64,000 nt of DNA from Pseudomonadota bacterium (GCA_023435725.1 JAEYRD010000142.1:12428-76427), one strand, 5' to 3'. Positions 51,202-60,067 are shown, counted from the first letter of the stretch. The notes: generated by a model from the sequence alone, not told the origin. Translations and numbers: made by a program.

Positions 51202-53055
51202 ATGACAACCGCCCCACGCGGTGACGCTGCAAGCCTGTTCGCAGCGCCGAAGACCGTCGCCGAACATCGCGCAGACGGCAGCATCGTGCTGCGCTCGCCC
51301 GAGCCGTTGCGCGACAGTGCACGCTGCATCGGCGACTGGCTGGAGCAGTGGGCGCAGCAAACGCCTGATACGATCTTCCTTGCCGAGCGTGGCAATACCG
51401 AAGCGCCATGGACCACCGTCACCTATGGGCAAGCGCTGCGCCAGGTTCGGGCGGCGGCGTCCTGGATTCTGGCACAGGGTCTTGGCGCCGAACGCCCGCT
51501 CGTCATCCTCTCCGACAACAGCATCGATCATGCGCTGCTCGCACTTGCGGCCCAGCATGTCGGCGTGCCCTCGGCCGCGATCTCGCCGGCCTACTCACTG
51601 ATGTCGAAGGATTTCGACAAGCTCAAGGGCATGATCGCGCTGCTCGATCCGGGTACGATCTATGTCTCCGCGACCAAGCCTTTCGCGGCGGCGCTGGCGG
51701 CGATCAAGCCGCTGCACAGGGCGCAGATCATCAGCGGCAATGACGACGCCGATACGCTTGCTTTCCGCACCATCGCCGCAACGCCCGAAACGCCCGATGT
51801 CGCAAAGGCCTTCGCTGCGGTGACGCCGGACACGATCGCAAAATTCCTGTTCACGTCAGGCTCGACGGGCATGCCCAAGGCGGTCATCAACACCCAGCGC
51901 ATGCTGACCTCGAGCCAGCAGGCCAAGGCGCAGACCTGGACTTTCCTCGAGCAGGGCGGCTGCGATCTCGTCATTCTCGACTGGCTGCCCTGGAGCCATA
52001 CCTTCGGCGCCAACCACAATTTCAATCTCGTGCTGCGCAATGGCGGATCGCTCTATATCGACGGCGGCAAGCCCGCGCCCGGTCTCTTTGCGACGTCGCT
52101 GGCCAATTTGAAAAGCGTGATGCCGACGGTCTATTTCAACGTGCCGCGCGGCTTCGACATGCTGATCGCGGCGCTGCGTGGCGACAAGGAGCTCCGCCGC
52201 CGCTTCTTTGGCGAAGTGAAATTCGCCTTCTATGCCGGCGCCGCGCTGCCGCAGAATCTCTGGGATGCACTCGAGCAGCTTTCCATCGAGACCGTCGGCC
52301 GCGCGCTGCCGATGGTCTCGGCCTGGGGATCGACTGAAACTTCGCCGCTCGCCACCGACTGTCATTTCCTCGCCGAACGCTCCGGCAATATCGGCGTGCC
52401 GATTCCCGGCACAGAATTGAAGCTCGTCACCTCCGGCGACAAGCTGGAGGTGCGCGTGCGCGGTCCCAACGTTACGCCGGGTTACTGGAAGGCGGCCGAG
52501 CTGACGAAGCAGGCCTTCGACGAAGAGGGCTTTTATCTCATCGGCGACGCCGTGAAGCTCGCGGACGCCGGGCGGCCGGAGCGCGGTCTGTTCTTCGACG
52601 GCCGCGTCGCGGAGGACTTCAAGCTCAATTCCGGCACCTGGGTCAGCGTCGGCACGCTGCGCGTCGCCGGCATCGCCGCGCTGGCGCCGCTTGCGCAGGA
52701 CATCGTCGTCACCGGTCATGGCGGCGATGAGGTGCGCTTTCTGGTGTTTCCGAACGTTGTCGCGTGCCGCGCGCATGCCGGCGTGGGTGAGGCGGCAGGC
52801 GTGAATGATGTGTTGGCGCATGACAAGATCAGGACCGCGATCGCGCAGGGCCTGGCGAAGCTGAAGCAGCAGAGCGCCAACTCCTCCGGCCACGCCACGC
52901 GCGCGCTGTTGCTGGCCGAGCCGCCGTCCGTCGATGGGGGCGAGATCACCGACAAGGGCTACATCAACCAGCGTGCCGTGCTGACCCGGCGTGCGGATGC
53001 GGTGGCGCGGTTGGACGATGATGCGTCGGCCGAGTGGATCGGCTGCAACGGGTGA
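51202..53055 (+). CDS. fcs: Feruloyl-CoA synthase
   Basis: A 617-residue adenylate-forming enzyme that activates ferulate (or related hydroxycinnamates) to the CoA thioester. The AMP-binding motif is LFTSGSTGMPKAVINT and the second motif is VSAWGSTETSP, followed by GYWKAAELTKQAFDEEGFYLIGDAVKL. The longer C-terminal domain (FDGRVAEDFKLNSGTWVSVG...) is typical of the 610-630 residue feruloyl-CoA synthases and longer than usual acyl-CoA ligases. The start ATG at 51202 follows GAGGAGGAAGCC. No hydratase/lyase or vanillin dehydrogenase gene is in the window, so the next steps must be elsewhere. Confidence 0.88.
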   Translation: MTTAPRGDAASLFAAPKTVAEHRADGSIVLRSPEPLRDSARCIGDWLEQWAQQTPDTIFLAERGNTEAPWTTVTYGQALRQVRAAASWILAQGLGAERPLVILSDNSIDHALLALAAQHVGVPSAAISPAYSLMSKDFDKLKGMIALLDPGTIYVSATKPFAAALAAIKPLHRAQIISGNDDADTLAFRTIAATPETPDVAKAFAAVTPDTIAKFLFTSGSTGMPKAVINTQRMLTSSQQAKAQTWTFLEQGGCDLVILDWLPWSHTFGANHNFNLVLRNGGSLYIDGGKPAPGLFATSLANLKSVMPTVYFNVPRGFDMLIAALRGDKELRRRFFGEVKFAFYAGAALPQNLWDALEQLSIETVGRALPMVSAWGSTETSPLATDCHFLAERSGNIGVPIPGTELKLVTSGDKLEVRVRGPNVTPGYWKAAELTKQAFDEEGFYLIGDAVKLADAGRPERGLFFDGRVAEDFKLNSGTWVSVGTLRVAGIAALAPLAQDIVVTGHGGDEVRFLVFPNVVACRAHAGVGEAAGVNDVLAHDKIRTAIAQGLAKLKQQSANSSGHATRALLLAEPPSVDGGEITDKGYINQRAVLTRRADAVARLDDDASAEWIGCNG

Positions 53056-53101
53056 AGTCGGCGAAGCAACTGCATAGTAGGGCGGCGTAGCTAGTCTCGC
53101 T

Positions 53102-53205
53102 GTCATTCCGGGGCGCGCCTTTTGGTGCGACCCCGGAATCCATTTCACCGCTGAGGATGCTGCACGATGGATTCCGGGTTCGCGCTACGCGCGCCCCGGA
53201 ATGAC
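53102..53205. repeat. Repeat family B, copy downstream of feruloyl-CoA synthase
   Basis: GTCATTCCGGGGCGCGCCTT to CGCGCCCCGGAATGAC, 46 bp after the stop. The remaining part of the 381-base gap (53206-53436) holds a GTTGCCTAAGCAAC inverted repeat at 53272-53285 and a CGGAGGAAACAATG start-like sequence at 53345-53358, discussed in the findings; no convincing gene follows. Confidence 0.82.
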
Positions 53206-53271
53206 GAGAGGTGTGAGGCAATTCGCCAAATACGTCAGCTATTCCGCCGCAATATCCTGCATGATTCTTTT

Positions 53272-53285
53272 GTTGCCTAAGCAAC
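53272..53285. promoter_or_regulatory. Candidate MarR-type operator
   Basis: Arms GTTGC (53272-53276) and GCAAC (53281-53285) around CTAA. It lies about 70 bases upstream of a strong but gene-less ribosome-binding site on the plus strand. Because the MarR gene next to it is read on the other strand and ends here, the site would control a plus-strand transcript. Confidence 0.35.
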
Positions 53286-53436
53286 TAATTTGTGCGAACC
53301 GTTCCAAGCAAGGATGACGGCGGGGAAACCGCCGCGCCTGATCTCGGAGGAAACAATGCTCGGCCGGAAGGGTGCCGCAGGCAGACGCTCGCGTATGCCG
53401 GAAAACGACAGGCGGGTGCGCCCGACGCGCGACCTG

Positions 53437-53940
53437 TCAGATATCCGTGCCGCCGGTCACTGCACCCAAATTTTCGTGCAGCCTGCGCAACAAATCGATC
53501 AGCACCTCGCGCTCGTCCTTGTTCAAACAAGACAACAGGCGACGTTCGCGCTCGAACGCTGCGACGATCACCTTGTCATGGGTGGCGCGCCCCTTCGCCG
53601 TCAGCGAGATCGAATGGGTGCGGCCGTCGTTCGGATCGGTGCGGATCGACACCAGCCCGCGCTTTTCCAGGCCGGCGAGCGTCCGGCTCACCGGACCCTT
53701 GTCGAAGCCGATGACGTGGCAGATGCGCGAGGCGGGAATGCCTGGCTCGATCGCCAGCAGCGACATGATCCGCCATTCCGTGACGTTGACGCCGAACTGC
53801 CGCTGATAGAACGCCGTCGCGCTGTTCGAAAGCTTGTTGGCGATGAAGGTGATGAAGGCCGGAACATAACGATCGAGATCGAGCGTCGGCCCCGTCTCAG
53901 CGGGCAGAGGCTTCTGTCGGGATCTGGTCGAAGGCGGCAT
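53437..53940 (-). CDS. MarR-family regulator, divergent from P450 gene
   Basis: A 167-residue winged-helix regulator: YQRQFGVNVTEWRIMSLLAIEPGIPASRICHVIGFDKGPVSRTLAGLEKRGLVSIRTDPNDGRTHSISLTAKGRA. The start ATG complements 53938-53940, 83 bases from the divergent P450 gene. It resembles regulators of hydroxycinnamate or other aromatic-acid genes (CouR-like) and could control the P450/ferredoxin operon, or the feruloyl-CoA synthase. Confidence 0.87.
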   Translation of the reverse strand: MPPSTRSRQKPLPAETGPTLDLDRYVPAFITFIANKLSNSATAFYQRQFGVNVTEWRIMSLLAIEPGIPASRICHVIGFDKGPVSRTLAGLEKRGLVSIRTDPNDGRTHSISLTAKGRATHDKVIVAAFERERRLLSCLNKDEREVLIDLLRRLHENLGAVTGGTDI

Positions 53941-54023
53941 ATCGGGCTTTTGACTCGCTGCGTGCCCAAAGACCTAAGGACATGCGGCCGCGTTTCACAA
54001 GATCAAAGTGAGGGAGGACTACA

Positions 54024-55244
54024 ATGAGCGCGACGGCCTCAGCAACAGCCGGTGGCCCGCTGGCTATCCCGCATCTCGATGTCGACCCCTTCGCGATGAA
54101 TTTTTTTGCCGATCCCTATCCCACGCACGAGTTGCTGCGGGAGGCAGGGCCTGTCGTCTATCTCGACAAATGGAACGTTTACGGCGTGGCGCGCTATGCC
54201 GAGGTCCATGCCGTGCTGAACGATCCCGCAACTTTCTGCTCCAGCCGGGGCGTGGGCCTGAGCGACTTCAAGAAGGAAAAGCCGTGGCGGCCGCCGAGCC
54301 TGATCCTGGAGGCCGACCCGCCCGCGCACACGCGCACTCGCGCGGTGCTGTCAAAGGTGCTGTCGCCCACGGTGATGAAGCAGGTTCGCGACCGCTTCAC
54401 TGCTGCGGCCGAGGAGCGCGTGGATGCGCTGCTTGAACGCCGCAGCTTCGATGCGATCACCGATCTTGCGGAGGCCTATCCGCTCTCCATCTTCCCGGAT
54501 GCGTTAGGGCTGAAGCCGGAGGGCCGCGAGAACCTCATCCCCTATGCGAGCCTCGTGTTCAACGCCTTCGGCCCGCCGAACGAGCTGCGCCAGGAGGCAA
54601 TTGCGCGCTCGGCGCCGCACCAGGCCTATGTCACCGCGCAATGCCAGCGCGAGAACCTTGCGCCGGGCGGCTTTGGCGCCTGCATCCACGCCCAGGTCGA
54701 CGAGGGCGCGATCACCGCGACCGAGGCGCCGCTGCTGGTGCGCTCGCTGCTCTCGGCCGGCCTCGATACCACCGTCAACGGCATCGGCGCGGCGGTCTAT
54801 TGCCTCGCACGCTTCCGCGACCAATGGCAGCGCCTGCGCGACGATCCCTCGCTCGCGCGCAACGCTTTCGAGGAAGCCGTTCGCTTCGAGAGCCCGGTGC
54901 AGACCTTCTTCCGCACCACGACGCGAAAGGTCGAACTGTCAGGCGCGACCATCGGCGAGGGCGAGAAGGTTCTGATGTTTCTCGCCGCCGCCAACCGCGA
55001 TCCGCGCCGCTGGGACAAGCCGGACACCTACGACATCACTCGCCGCGCGTCCGGCCATGTCGGCTTCGGCTCGGGCATCCACATGTGCGTCGGCCAACTC
55101 GTTGCCCGGCTCGAGGGCGAGGTGATGCTGACGGCGCTGGCGCGGCGTATCGCGAAAATCGAGATCAGCGGCGAACCAAAACGCCGCTTCAACAACACGC
55201 TGCGCGGGCTGGACAGCCTGCCTGTTACGATCACCCCGGCCTGA
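54024..55244 (+). CDS. Cytochrome P450, CYP199-like
   Basis: A 406-residue soluble bacterial P450. The I-helix oxygen motif is SAGLDTTVNG (244-253), the ExxR pair is E284/R287, and the haem loop is FGSGIHMCVGQ with Cys355. The haem-loop and early sequence (PFAMNFFADPYPTHELLREAGPVVYLDKWNVY) match the CYP199 family, whose members O-demethylate para-substituted benzoic acids such as 4-methoxybenzoate. The ferredoxin gene follows 11 bases after the stop. The start ATG is at 54024 after GGGAGGACTAC. A dedicated reductase gene is not seen in the window. Confidence 0.9.
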   Translation: MSATASATAGGPLAIPHLDVDPFAMNFFADPYPTHELLREAGPVVYLDKWNVYGVARYAEVHAVLNDPATFCSSRGVGLSDFKKEKPWRPPSLILEADPPAHTRTRAVLSKVLSPTVMKQVRDRFTAAAEERVDALLERRSFDAITDLAEAYPLSIFPDALGLKPEGRENLIPYASLVFNAFGPPNELRQEAIARSAPHQAYVTAQCQRENLAPGGFGACIHAQVDEGAITATEAPLLVRSLLSAGLDTTVNGIGAAVYCLARFRDQWQRLRDDPSLARNAFEEAVRFESPVQTFFRTTTRKVELSGATIGEGEKVLMFLAAANRDPRRWDKPDTYDITRRASGHVGFGSGIHMCVGQLVARLEGEVMLTALARRIAKIEISGEPKRRFNNTLRGLDSLPVTITPA

Positions 55245-55255
55245 CGAGGAGTTTC

Positions 55256-55579
55256 ATGCCCGCCATCACCTTTATCCATCCCGACGGCAAGTCCGATCGC
55301 GTCGAGACCGGCGACGGCGAGAGCGCCATGCAGGCCGCGACCCGCCACGGCCTCGACGGCATTCTGGCCGAATGCGGCGGCAACGCCATGTGTGCGACCT
55401 GCCACGTGTATGTCGACGAGGGCTGGCTCACACGCCTGCCCGACATGGCCGATGACGAGGACGCACTGCTCGACGGCACCGCGACCGAGCGGCTGCCGAA
55501 CAGCCGGTTGTCGTGCCAGATCAACATCACACCTGCGCTCGACGGGCTCGTGCTGAGACTGCCGGCACGGCAGGTCTAG
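55256..55579 (+). CDS. 2Fe-2S ferredoxin (P450 redox partner)
   Basis: A 107-residue ferredoxin of the adrenodoxin/putidaredoxin type, with cysteine ligands C40, C46, C49 (AECGGNAMCATCH) and C87 (RLSCQI). The strong ACGAGGAG ribosome-binding site and the 11-base gap after the P450 stop show translation as a pair, so it should pass electrons to the P450, like palustrisredoxin with CYP199A2. Confidence 0.92.
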   Translation: MPAITFIHPDGKSDRVETGDGESAMQAATRHGLDGILAECGGNAMCATCHVYVDEGWLTRLPDMADDEDALLDGTATERLPNSRLSCQINITPALDGLVLRLPARQV

Positions 55580-55655
55580 CTCGCCAGAACGACTGGCTTT
55601 CATAAACGCGCTGGCAACGACCGGTGCGGCATCACATCAAAACGGGAAGGGAACA

Positions 55656-56867
55656 ATGAAACACCTGAAGTGGACGCTTGCGCTGGCCGCGAGCCTGATG
55701 AGCGGCACGGCAGGCGCCGAGATCTCCGACAATGTCGTGCGCATCGGCGTCCTCAACGACATCTCCGGCATCTTCCAGGACACCAACGGCATGGGCTCGG
55801 TCGAGGCCGCGCGCATGGCGGCGGAAGATTTCAACGGCGGCGGCAAGAACATCAAGGTCGAGATCGTCTACGCCGACCATCAGAACAAGGCCGATGTCGG
55901 CAACGCGATCGCGCGCAAATGGCTTGACGTCGAAGGCGTCGATGCCATCGTCGACGTGCCGAATTCTGCCGTCGGCCTTTCCATCAATACGCTGCTGCGC
56001 GACAGCCGCATGACCTTCCTGGCGTCCTCCACGGCGAGCTCGGATCTCACCGGCAAGGCCTGCTCGCCCAACACCATCCAGTGGGTCAACGACACCTGGG
56101 CGACCGGCAACACCACGGCGGCCGCGATGATGTCGCGCGGCGGCAAGGACTGGTATTTCCTCACGGTCGACTACGCCCTCGGCAAAGGTATCGAGGCCGA
56201 GGCACAGAAATATATCGAGGGGCATGGTGGCAAGGTGCTCGGCTCCTCGAAGCATCCGCTCGGCACCTCCGACTTTGCCTCCTTCTTGTTGCAGGCGCAG
56301 GGCTCGAAGGCGCAGGTGATCGGCCTTGCCAATGCCGGCGGCGACACCATCAACGCGGTGAAGCAGGCTGCCGAGTTCGGGGTTCAGCAGAGCGGGCAGA
56401 AGCTCGTGGCCTTCCTGCTCTTCATCAACGACATCCACGGCATGGGCATCAAGGTGGCCCAGGGACTCCAGCTCATGGAAGCCTTCTACTGGGACATGAA
56501 CGACGACACCCGCGCCTTCGCAAAACGCTTCGCCGCGCGGCCCGGCATGAACGGCAAGATGCCGAGCGGCAACCAGGCCGGCGTCTATGCCTCCACGCTC
56601 GCCTATCTCAACGCGGTCGCGGCCACCGGCAGCGACAATGCCAAGGACGCCGTGCCGGAGATGAAGAAGTTCAGGGGCAAGGACAGACTGTTCGGCGACA
56701 CCACGATCCGGCAGGACGGCCGGGTCGTGCACCCCATGTATCTGTTCGAGGTGAAGAAGCCGGAAGAGTCGAAATACCCGTACGACTATTACAAGCTGGT
56801 CTCGACCATCCCGGCGGACCAGGCGTTTCGGCCGCTGGCGGAAGGCGGGTGCGAGCTGGTGAAGTAG
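55656..56867 (+). CDS. ABC transporter substrate-binding protein, LivK/aromatic type (first)
   Basis: A 403-residue periplasmic protein of the type I (LivJ/LivK) fold, with a signal peptide (MKHLKWTLALAASLMSGTAGA). It contains VVRIGVLNDISGIFQDTNG and ARKWLDVEGVDAIVDVPNSAVGLSI. This branch, with relatives such as CouP, binds phenylpropanoids or other aromatic acids for uptake rather than branched-chain amino acids. It is 76 bp downstream of the ferredoxin gene and may share its transcript, though a separate promoter is possible. Which permease it serves is not settled; the livHMGF set at 60462-63820 is nearest. Confidence 0.87.
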   Translation: MKHLKWTLALAASLMSGTAGAEISDNVVRIGVLNDISGIFQDTNGMGSVEAARMAAEDFNGGGKNIKVEIVYADHQNKADVGNAIARKWLDVEGVDAIVDVPNSAVGLSINTLLRDSRMTFLASSTASSDLTGKACSPNTIQWVNDTWATGNTTAAAMMSRGGKDWYFLTVDYALGKGIEAEAQKYIEGHGGKVLGSSKHPLGTSDFASFLLQAQGSKAQVIGLANAGGDTINAVKQAAEFGVQQSGQKLVAFLLFINDIHGMGIKVAQGLQLMEAFYWDMNDDTRAFAKRFAARPGMNGKMPSGNQAGVYASTLAYLNAVAATGSDNAKDAVPEMKKFRGKDRLFGDTTIRQDGRVVHPMYLFEVKKPEESKYPYDYYKLVSTIPADQAFRPLAEGGCELVK

Positions 56868-56873
56868 TTGCAG

Positions 56874-57072
56874 CTCTCCCCGCTCGCGGGGAGAGGTCGG
56901 AATCTGCGTAGCAAATTCCAGGTGAGGGGAGCCTCCGCCAGCCAGATGTCCGCGGGAACGACCATCTTTCAGCACGTCATTGCGATGGGGCAACATCGAA
57001 GGATTCGATTCTCGCTGTCCCCGCGGAGACTCCCCCTCGCCCCGACCCTCTCCCCGCAAGCGGGGAAAGGGG
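56874..57072. repeat. Repeat family D, full-length copy
   Basis: Hairpin CTCTCCCCGCTCGCGGGGAG, the block GGTGAGGGGAGCCTCCGC, a centre, then CCGCGGAGACTCCCCCTCGC CCCGACCCTCTCCCCGCAAGCGGGG. It fills the whole gap between the convergent SBP and NADH dehydrogenase genes. Confidence 0.82.
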
Positions 57073-57078
57073 GATGAG

Positions 57079-58344
57079 TCACCCCACCACCTTGCTGCTT
57101 CCTTGCGTGATCAGCCGCGCGGCGCGCTGGTCGCGGGCGTAGATCCAAAGCCAGCTCAGGGCGACGCTGAGGCGGTGGCGCAGGCCGATCAGGAAGTAGA
57201 TGTGGGCGATGCCCCAGATCCACCACGCGATAGCGCCGCGCAGTTTTACCTTGCCGAAATCGATCACGGCGAGGCGCTTGCCGATCTGAGCGAGGCTGCC
57301 GGCATGCTTGTAGCGGAACGGGCCCGTCGGCGCGCCGCGCAGCCTCGCCTTGATGGTGTCGGAGACGTGGCGCCCCTGCTGCTTCGCGGCCGGCGCGATG
57401 CCGGGCACCGGCTTGCCGTCCCAGGCGTTGATGCTGACGGTGTCGCCGATCGCGAAGATCTCGGGATGGCCGGGAATTGTCAGGTCGTCTTCGACCTGCA
57501 CGCGCCCGGCGCGATCGGCCGGCGCACCCAGCCATTCGGCAGCCGGTGACGCGCGCACGCCGGCGGCCCAGATGCGTGTCTTTGCCTCGAGCAGCTTGCC
57601 GCCGAACACGACGCCCTCACGATTGATCTCGGTCACGGCCTGCCCGAGCATGACCTCGACGCCGATCTTTTCCAGCGAGGCCTGCGCATAGGCAGAGAGC
57701 TCGTCGGGAAAGCCGGTCAGCACGCGCGGGCCTGCCTCGATCAGCACCACGCGCGCCCTGGTGGTATCGATGTTGCGGAAATCGCCGGGCAAGGTGTGGT
57801 GCGCCATCTCGGCGATGGTGCCGGCGAGTTCGACGCCGGTCGGGCCGGCGCCGACGATGACGAAGGTCAGCCGCGCCGCGCGCTTGGCCGGATCGGTTTC
57901 GCGCTCGGCACGCTCGAACGCCACCAGGATGTGCCGGCGCAGCGTGGTCGCGTCCTCCAGCGTCTTCAGGCCCGGCGCGAACTGCTCCCATTCGTCGTGG
58001 CCGAAATAGGCGTGGCGCGCGCCGGTCGCAAGCACGAGCGTGTCGTATGGCACCTCGCTGCCGTCATCGATCAGAACGCAGCGTCGCAACGCGTCGACGC
58101 CGCTGATCGTCGCAAACAGCGTCGTCACCTCGCGCCGGTCGCGCATCAGGTGGCGGATCGGCCAGGCGATCTCGCTGGTCGCAAGTGAAGCCGTCGCCAC
58201 CTGGTAGAGCAGGGGCTGAAACAGATGATGGTTGCGGCGGTCGATCAGCGTGATCGTCACAGGCGCGCCGGCGAGGCGGTAAGCCGTTTCCAGCCCGCCG
58301 AAGCCGGCTCCGACGATGACGACGCGATGCGGTGTCGTGGTCAT
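57079..58344 (-). CDS. Type II NADH dehydrogenase
   Basis: A 421-residue membrane-associated flavoprotein that moves electrons from NADH to quinone without pumping protons. Two nucleotide-binding folds are visible: FAD site VVIVGAGFGGLETAYRLAG (8-26) and NADH site VIVGAGPTGVELAGTIAE (about 160). Others are LVLATGARHAYFGHDEWE and IFAIGDTVSINAWDGKPVPGIAPAAKQQGRHV. The C-terminal amphipathic stretch (LSVALSWLWIYARDQRAARLI) would attach it to the membrane. It is flanked by two SBP genes on the opposite strand and likely has its own promoter in the 322-base gap 58345-58666. Confidence 0.9.
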   Translation of the reverse strand: MTTTPHRVVIVGAGFGGLETAYRLAGAPVTITLIDRRNHHLFQPLLYQVATASLATSEIAWPIRHLMRDRREVTTLFATISGVDALRRCVLIDDGSEVPYDTLVLATGARHAYFGHDEWEQFAPGLKTLEDATTLRRHILVAFERAERETDPAKRAARLTFVIVGAGPTGVELAGTIAEMAHHTLPGDFRNIDTTRARVVLIEAGPRVLTGFPDELSAYAQASLEKIGVEVMLGQAVTEINREGVVFGGKLLEAKTRIWAAGVRASPAAEWLGAPADRAGRVQVEDDLTIPGHPEIFAIGDTVSINAWDGKPVPGIAPAAKQQGRHVSDTIKARLRGAPTGPFRYKHAGSLAQIGKRLAVIDFGKVKLRGAIAWWIWGIAHIYFLIGLRHRLSVALSWLWIYARDQRAARLITQGSSKVVG

Positions 58345-58666
58345 GATGCGCCCTCGAATCTCGCTGCTCTACTCCTGCATTTAAGTGCGGATCGGGTGCC
58401 GCGGTCCAATAGCCGTCATCAATCGGGGAATTGGCCGGGTGTATCGGTCTGGCGCGAAAAAGCGCCGCAGCTCCGGACCGGCCCTAGGCCGGCCTCGGTC
58501 GAAGTAAGTAGAATTATATTTCTTGCCATCCCCGATTGGGGCGAAATATGGTGCAGGGGCAGGCGCTGAACCATTGGCGGCTCGACAGATTTTGCGTTCA
58601 ATAGAGACAGGCCCCGGGGCGGCGATCACCCCGTTTCCGGGAGCAATAATAAGGAGGGGAGTGGTT
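58345..58666. other. Intergenic region between ndh-like gene and second SBP gene
   Basis: A 322-base divergent promoter region. It contains the distant inverted pair CAATCGGGGA (58420-58429) and TCCCCGATTG (58529-58538), and an A+T-rich AGTAGAATTATATTTCTTG (58506-58524) between them. This may be a promoter core with a looped regulator site. No gene is supported here. The AAGGAGGGG ribosome-binding site of the next gene lies at 58651-58659. Confidence 0.5.
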
Positions 58667-59839
58667 ATGAGGACGGCATTCTGGCTGGCGGGCGCGGCTG
58701 CGCTCGCGCTGGCGAGCCCGGCATTCGCCGGCGACACCATCAAGATCGGTTTCGTTTCGACCTTCAGCGGCCCGACCGCCGTGATCGGCAACGACATGCG
58801 CAACTCCTTCGAGCTCGCGCTCGATCATATGGGGCGCAAGATGGACGGCAAGCCGGTCGAAGTGATTTACGAGGACGACGGCCAGAAGCCGGACGTCGGC
58901 AAGCAGAAGACCGAGAAGCTGGTGCAGTCCGACAAGGTCGACTTCATCGTCGGCTACATCTGGTCGAACGTACTGCTGGCCTCGCTCAAGACCGCGGTGG
59001 ACTCGAAGACCTTCCTGATCTCGGCCAATGCCGGCCCGTCACAGATCGCGGGCGAACTCTGCTCGCCCTACGTGTTCTCGACGTCCTGGCAGAACGACCA
59101 GACGCCGGCCGCCATGGGCCTCTACATGAACCAGAAGGGCGTCAAGAGCGTCTTCCTGATCGGGCCGAACTACGCCGCCGGTAAGGACATGCTCGCGGGC
59201 GTGAAGAGCACCTTCAAGGGCGAGGTCAAGGGCGAGGAATACACGGTGTGGCCGAGCCAGCTCGACTTCTCCGCCGAACTCTCCAAGGCGCGCGCCTCGG
59301 GTGCGGAGTCGATCTTCGTGTTCTATCCCGGCGCAGCCGGTGTGCAGTTCCTCAATCAATATGCGCAGGCCGGCCTGAAGAGCACGATGCCGCTCTACAC
59401 CGCCTTCACCGTCGACGAGCTCTCGCTGCCGCTGCAGAAGGAGAACGCGCTCGGCGTTCCCGGCGCGCAGGAATGGGTCAACGACCTGCCCAACGAGCAG
59501 AACAAGCGCTTCGTCGCCGATTACCGCAAGAAGTACACTGGCCTGCGTCCGACCTATTACGGCGCCCAGGCCTACGACGCGGCGCAGCTCATCAACAGCG
59601 CAGTTGTCGCGGTGAAAGGCGATACCAGCAAGAAGGACGCGATGAAGGCCGAGATGGAGAAGGCCAACATCAAGTCGCTGCGCGGCGCCTTCAAGTTCGG
59701 CAACAACCACATCCCGGTGCAGAGCTTCTATCTGCAGGACGTGGTGAAAGACGCTGAAGGCCAGCTCTCGCTGAAAACGGTCGCCACCATCATCGAGAAC
59801 GACCAGGATCGTTTCCACGACAAGTGCCCGATGAAGTGA
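58667..59839 (+). CDS. ABC transporter substrate-binding protein, LivK/aromatic type (second)
   Basis: A 390-residue type I periplasmic binding protein with a signal peptide (FWLAGAAALALASPAFA). It contains IKIGFVSTFSGPTAVIGNDMRNSFELALDHMG and VDFIVGYIWSNVLLASLKTAVDSKTFLIS. It is only distantly like the SBP at 55656, so the two probably bind different ligands. The start ATG at 58667 has a strong AAGGAGGGG eight bases upstream. It converges on the livHMGF cluster and may feed it. Confidence 0.9.
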   Translation: MRTAFWLAGAAALALASPAFAGDTIKIGFVSTFSGPTAVIGNDMRNSFELALDHMGRKMDGKPVEVIYEDDGQKPDVGKQKTEKLVQSDKVDFIVGYIWSNVLLASLKTAVDSKTFLISANAGPSQIAGELCSPYVFSTSWQNDQTPAAMGLYMNQKGVKSVFLIGPNYAAGKDMLAGVKSTFKGEVKGEEYTVWPSQLDFSAELSKARASGAESIFVFYPGAAGVQFLNQYAQAGLKSTMPLYTAFTVDELSLPLQKENALGVPGAQEWVNDLPNEQNKRFVADYRKKYTGLRPTYYGAQAYDAAQLINSAVVAVKGDTSKKDAMKAEMEKANIKSLRGAFKFGNNHIPVQSFYLQDVVKDAEGQLSLKTVATIIENDQDRFHDKCPMK

Positions 59840-59844
59840 ATCTT

Positions 59845-59899
59845 TCCTCTCCCTCTCCCTGCTTGCGGGGAGAGGGGTGTGGTGAGGGGCTCTCACGAC
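59845..59899. repeat. Repeat family D, short copy
   Basis: CTCTCCCTCTCCCTGCTTGC GGGGAGAGGGGTGTGGTGAG GGGCTC immediately after the SBP stop: the first hairpin and adjoining block only. Confidence 0.7.
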
Positions 59900-59938
59900 G
59901 GGCAATCCCGTCGTCGTATTAACGTGTACTCTCCGCGA

Positions 59939-60055
59939 CGTCATTGCGAACGAAGCGAAGCAATCCAGAACCTTCTCGCAGAGGAATTCTGGATTGCTTC
60001 GTCGCTTCAGTGCAAAATTGCTTCGCAATTTTGTCACGAGCTCCCCGCAATGACG
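59939..60055. repeat. Repeat family C, long copy
   Basis: CGTCATTGCGAACGAAGCGA to CCCGCAATGACG with the GAAGCAATCCAGA/TCTGGATTGCTTCG arms. An extra 30-base segment with its own hairpin AAAATTGCTTCGCAATTTT (60016-60034) is inserted near the 3' end relative to the two shorter copies. Confidence 0.82.
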
Positions 60056-60067
60056 CGTGGATAGAGC

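Noticed and set aside
53356..54027. The frame following CGGAGGAAACAATG downstream of feruloyl-CoA synthase as a real gene
   Set aside because: Beyond the first 25 or so codons it is purely antisense to the second MarR gene and shows no family motif. The start-like sequence is kept as a finding only.
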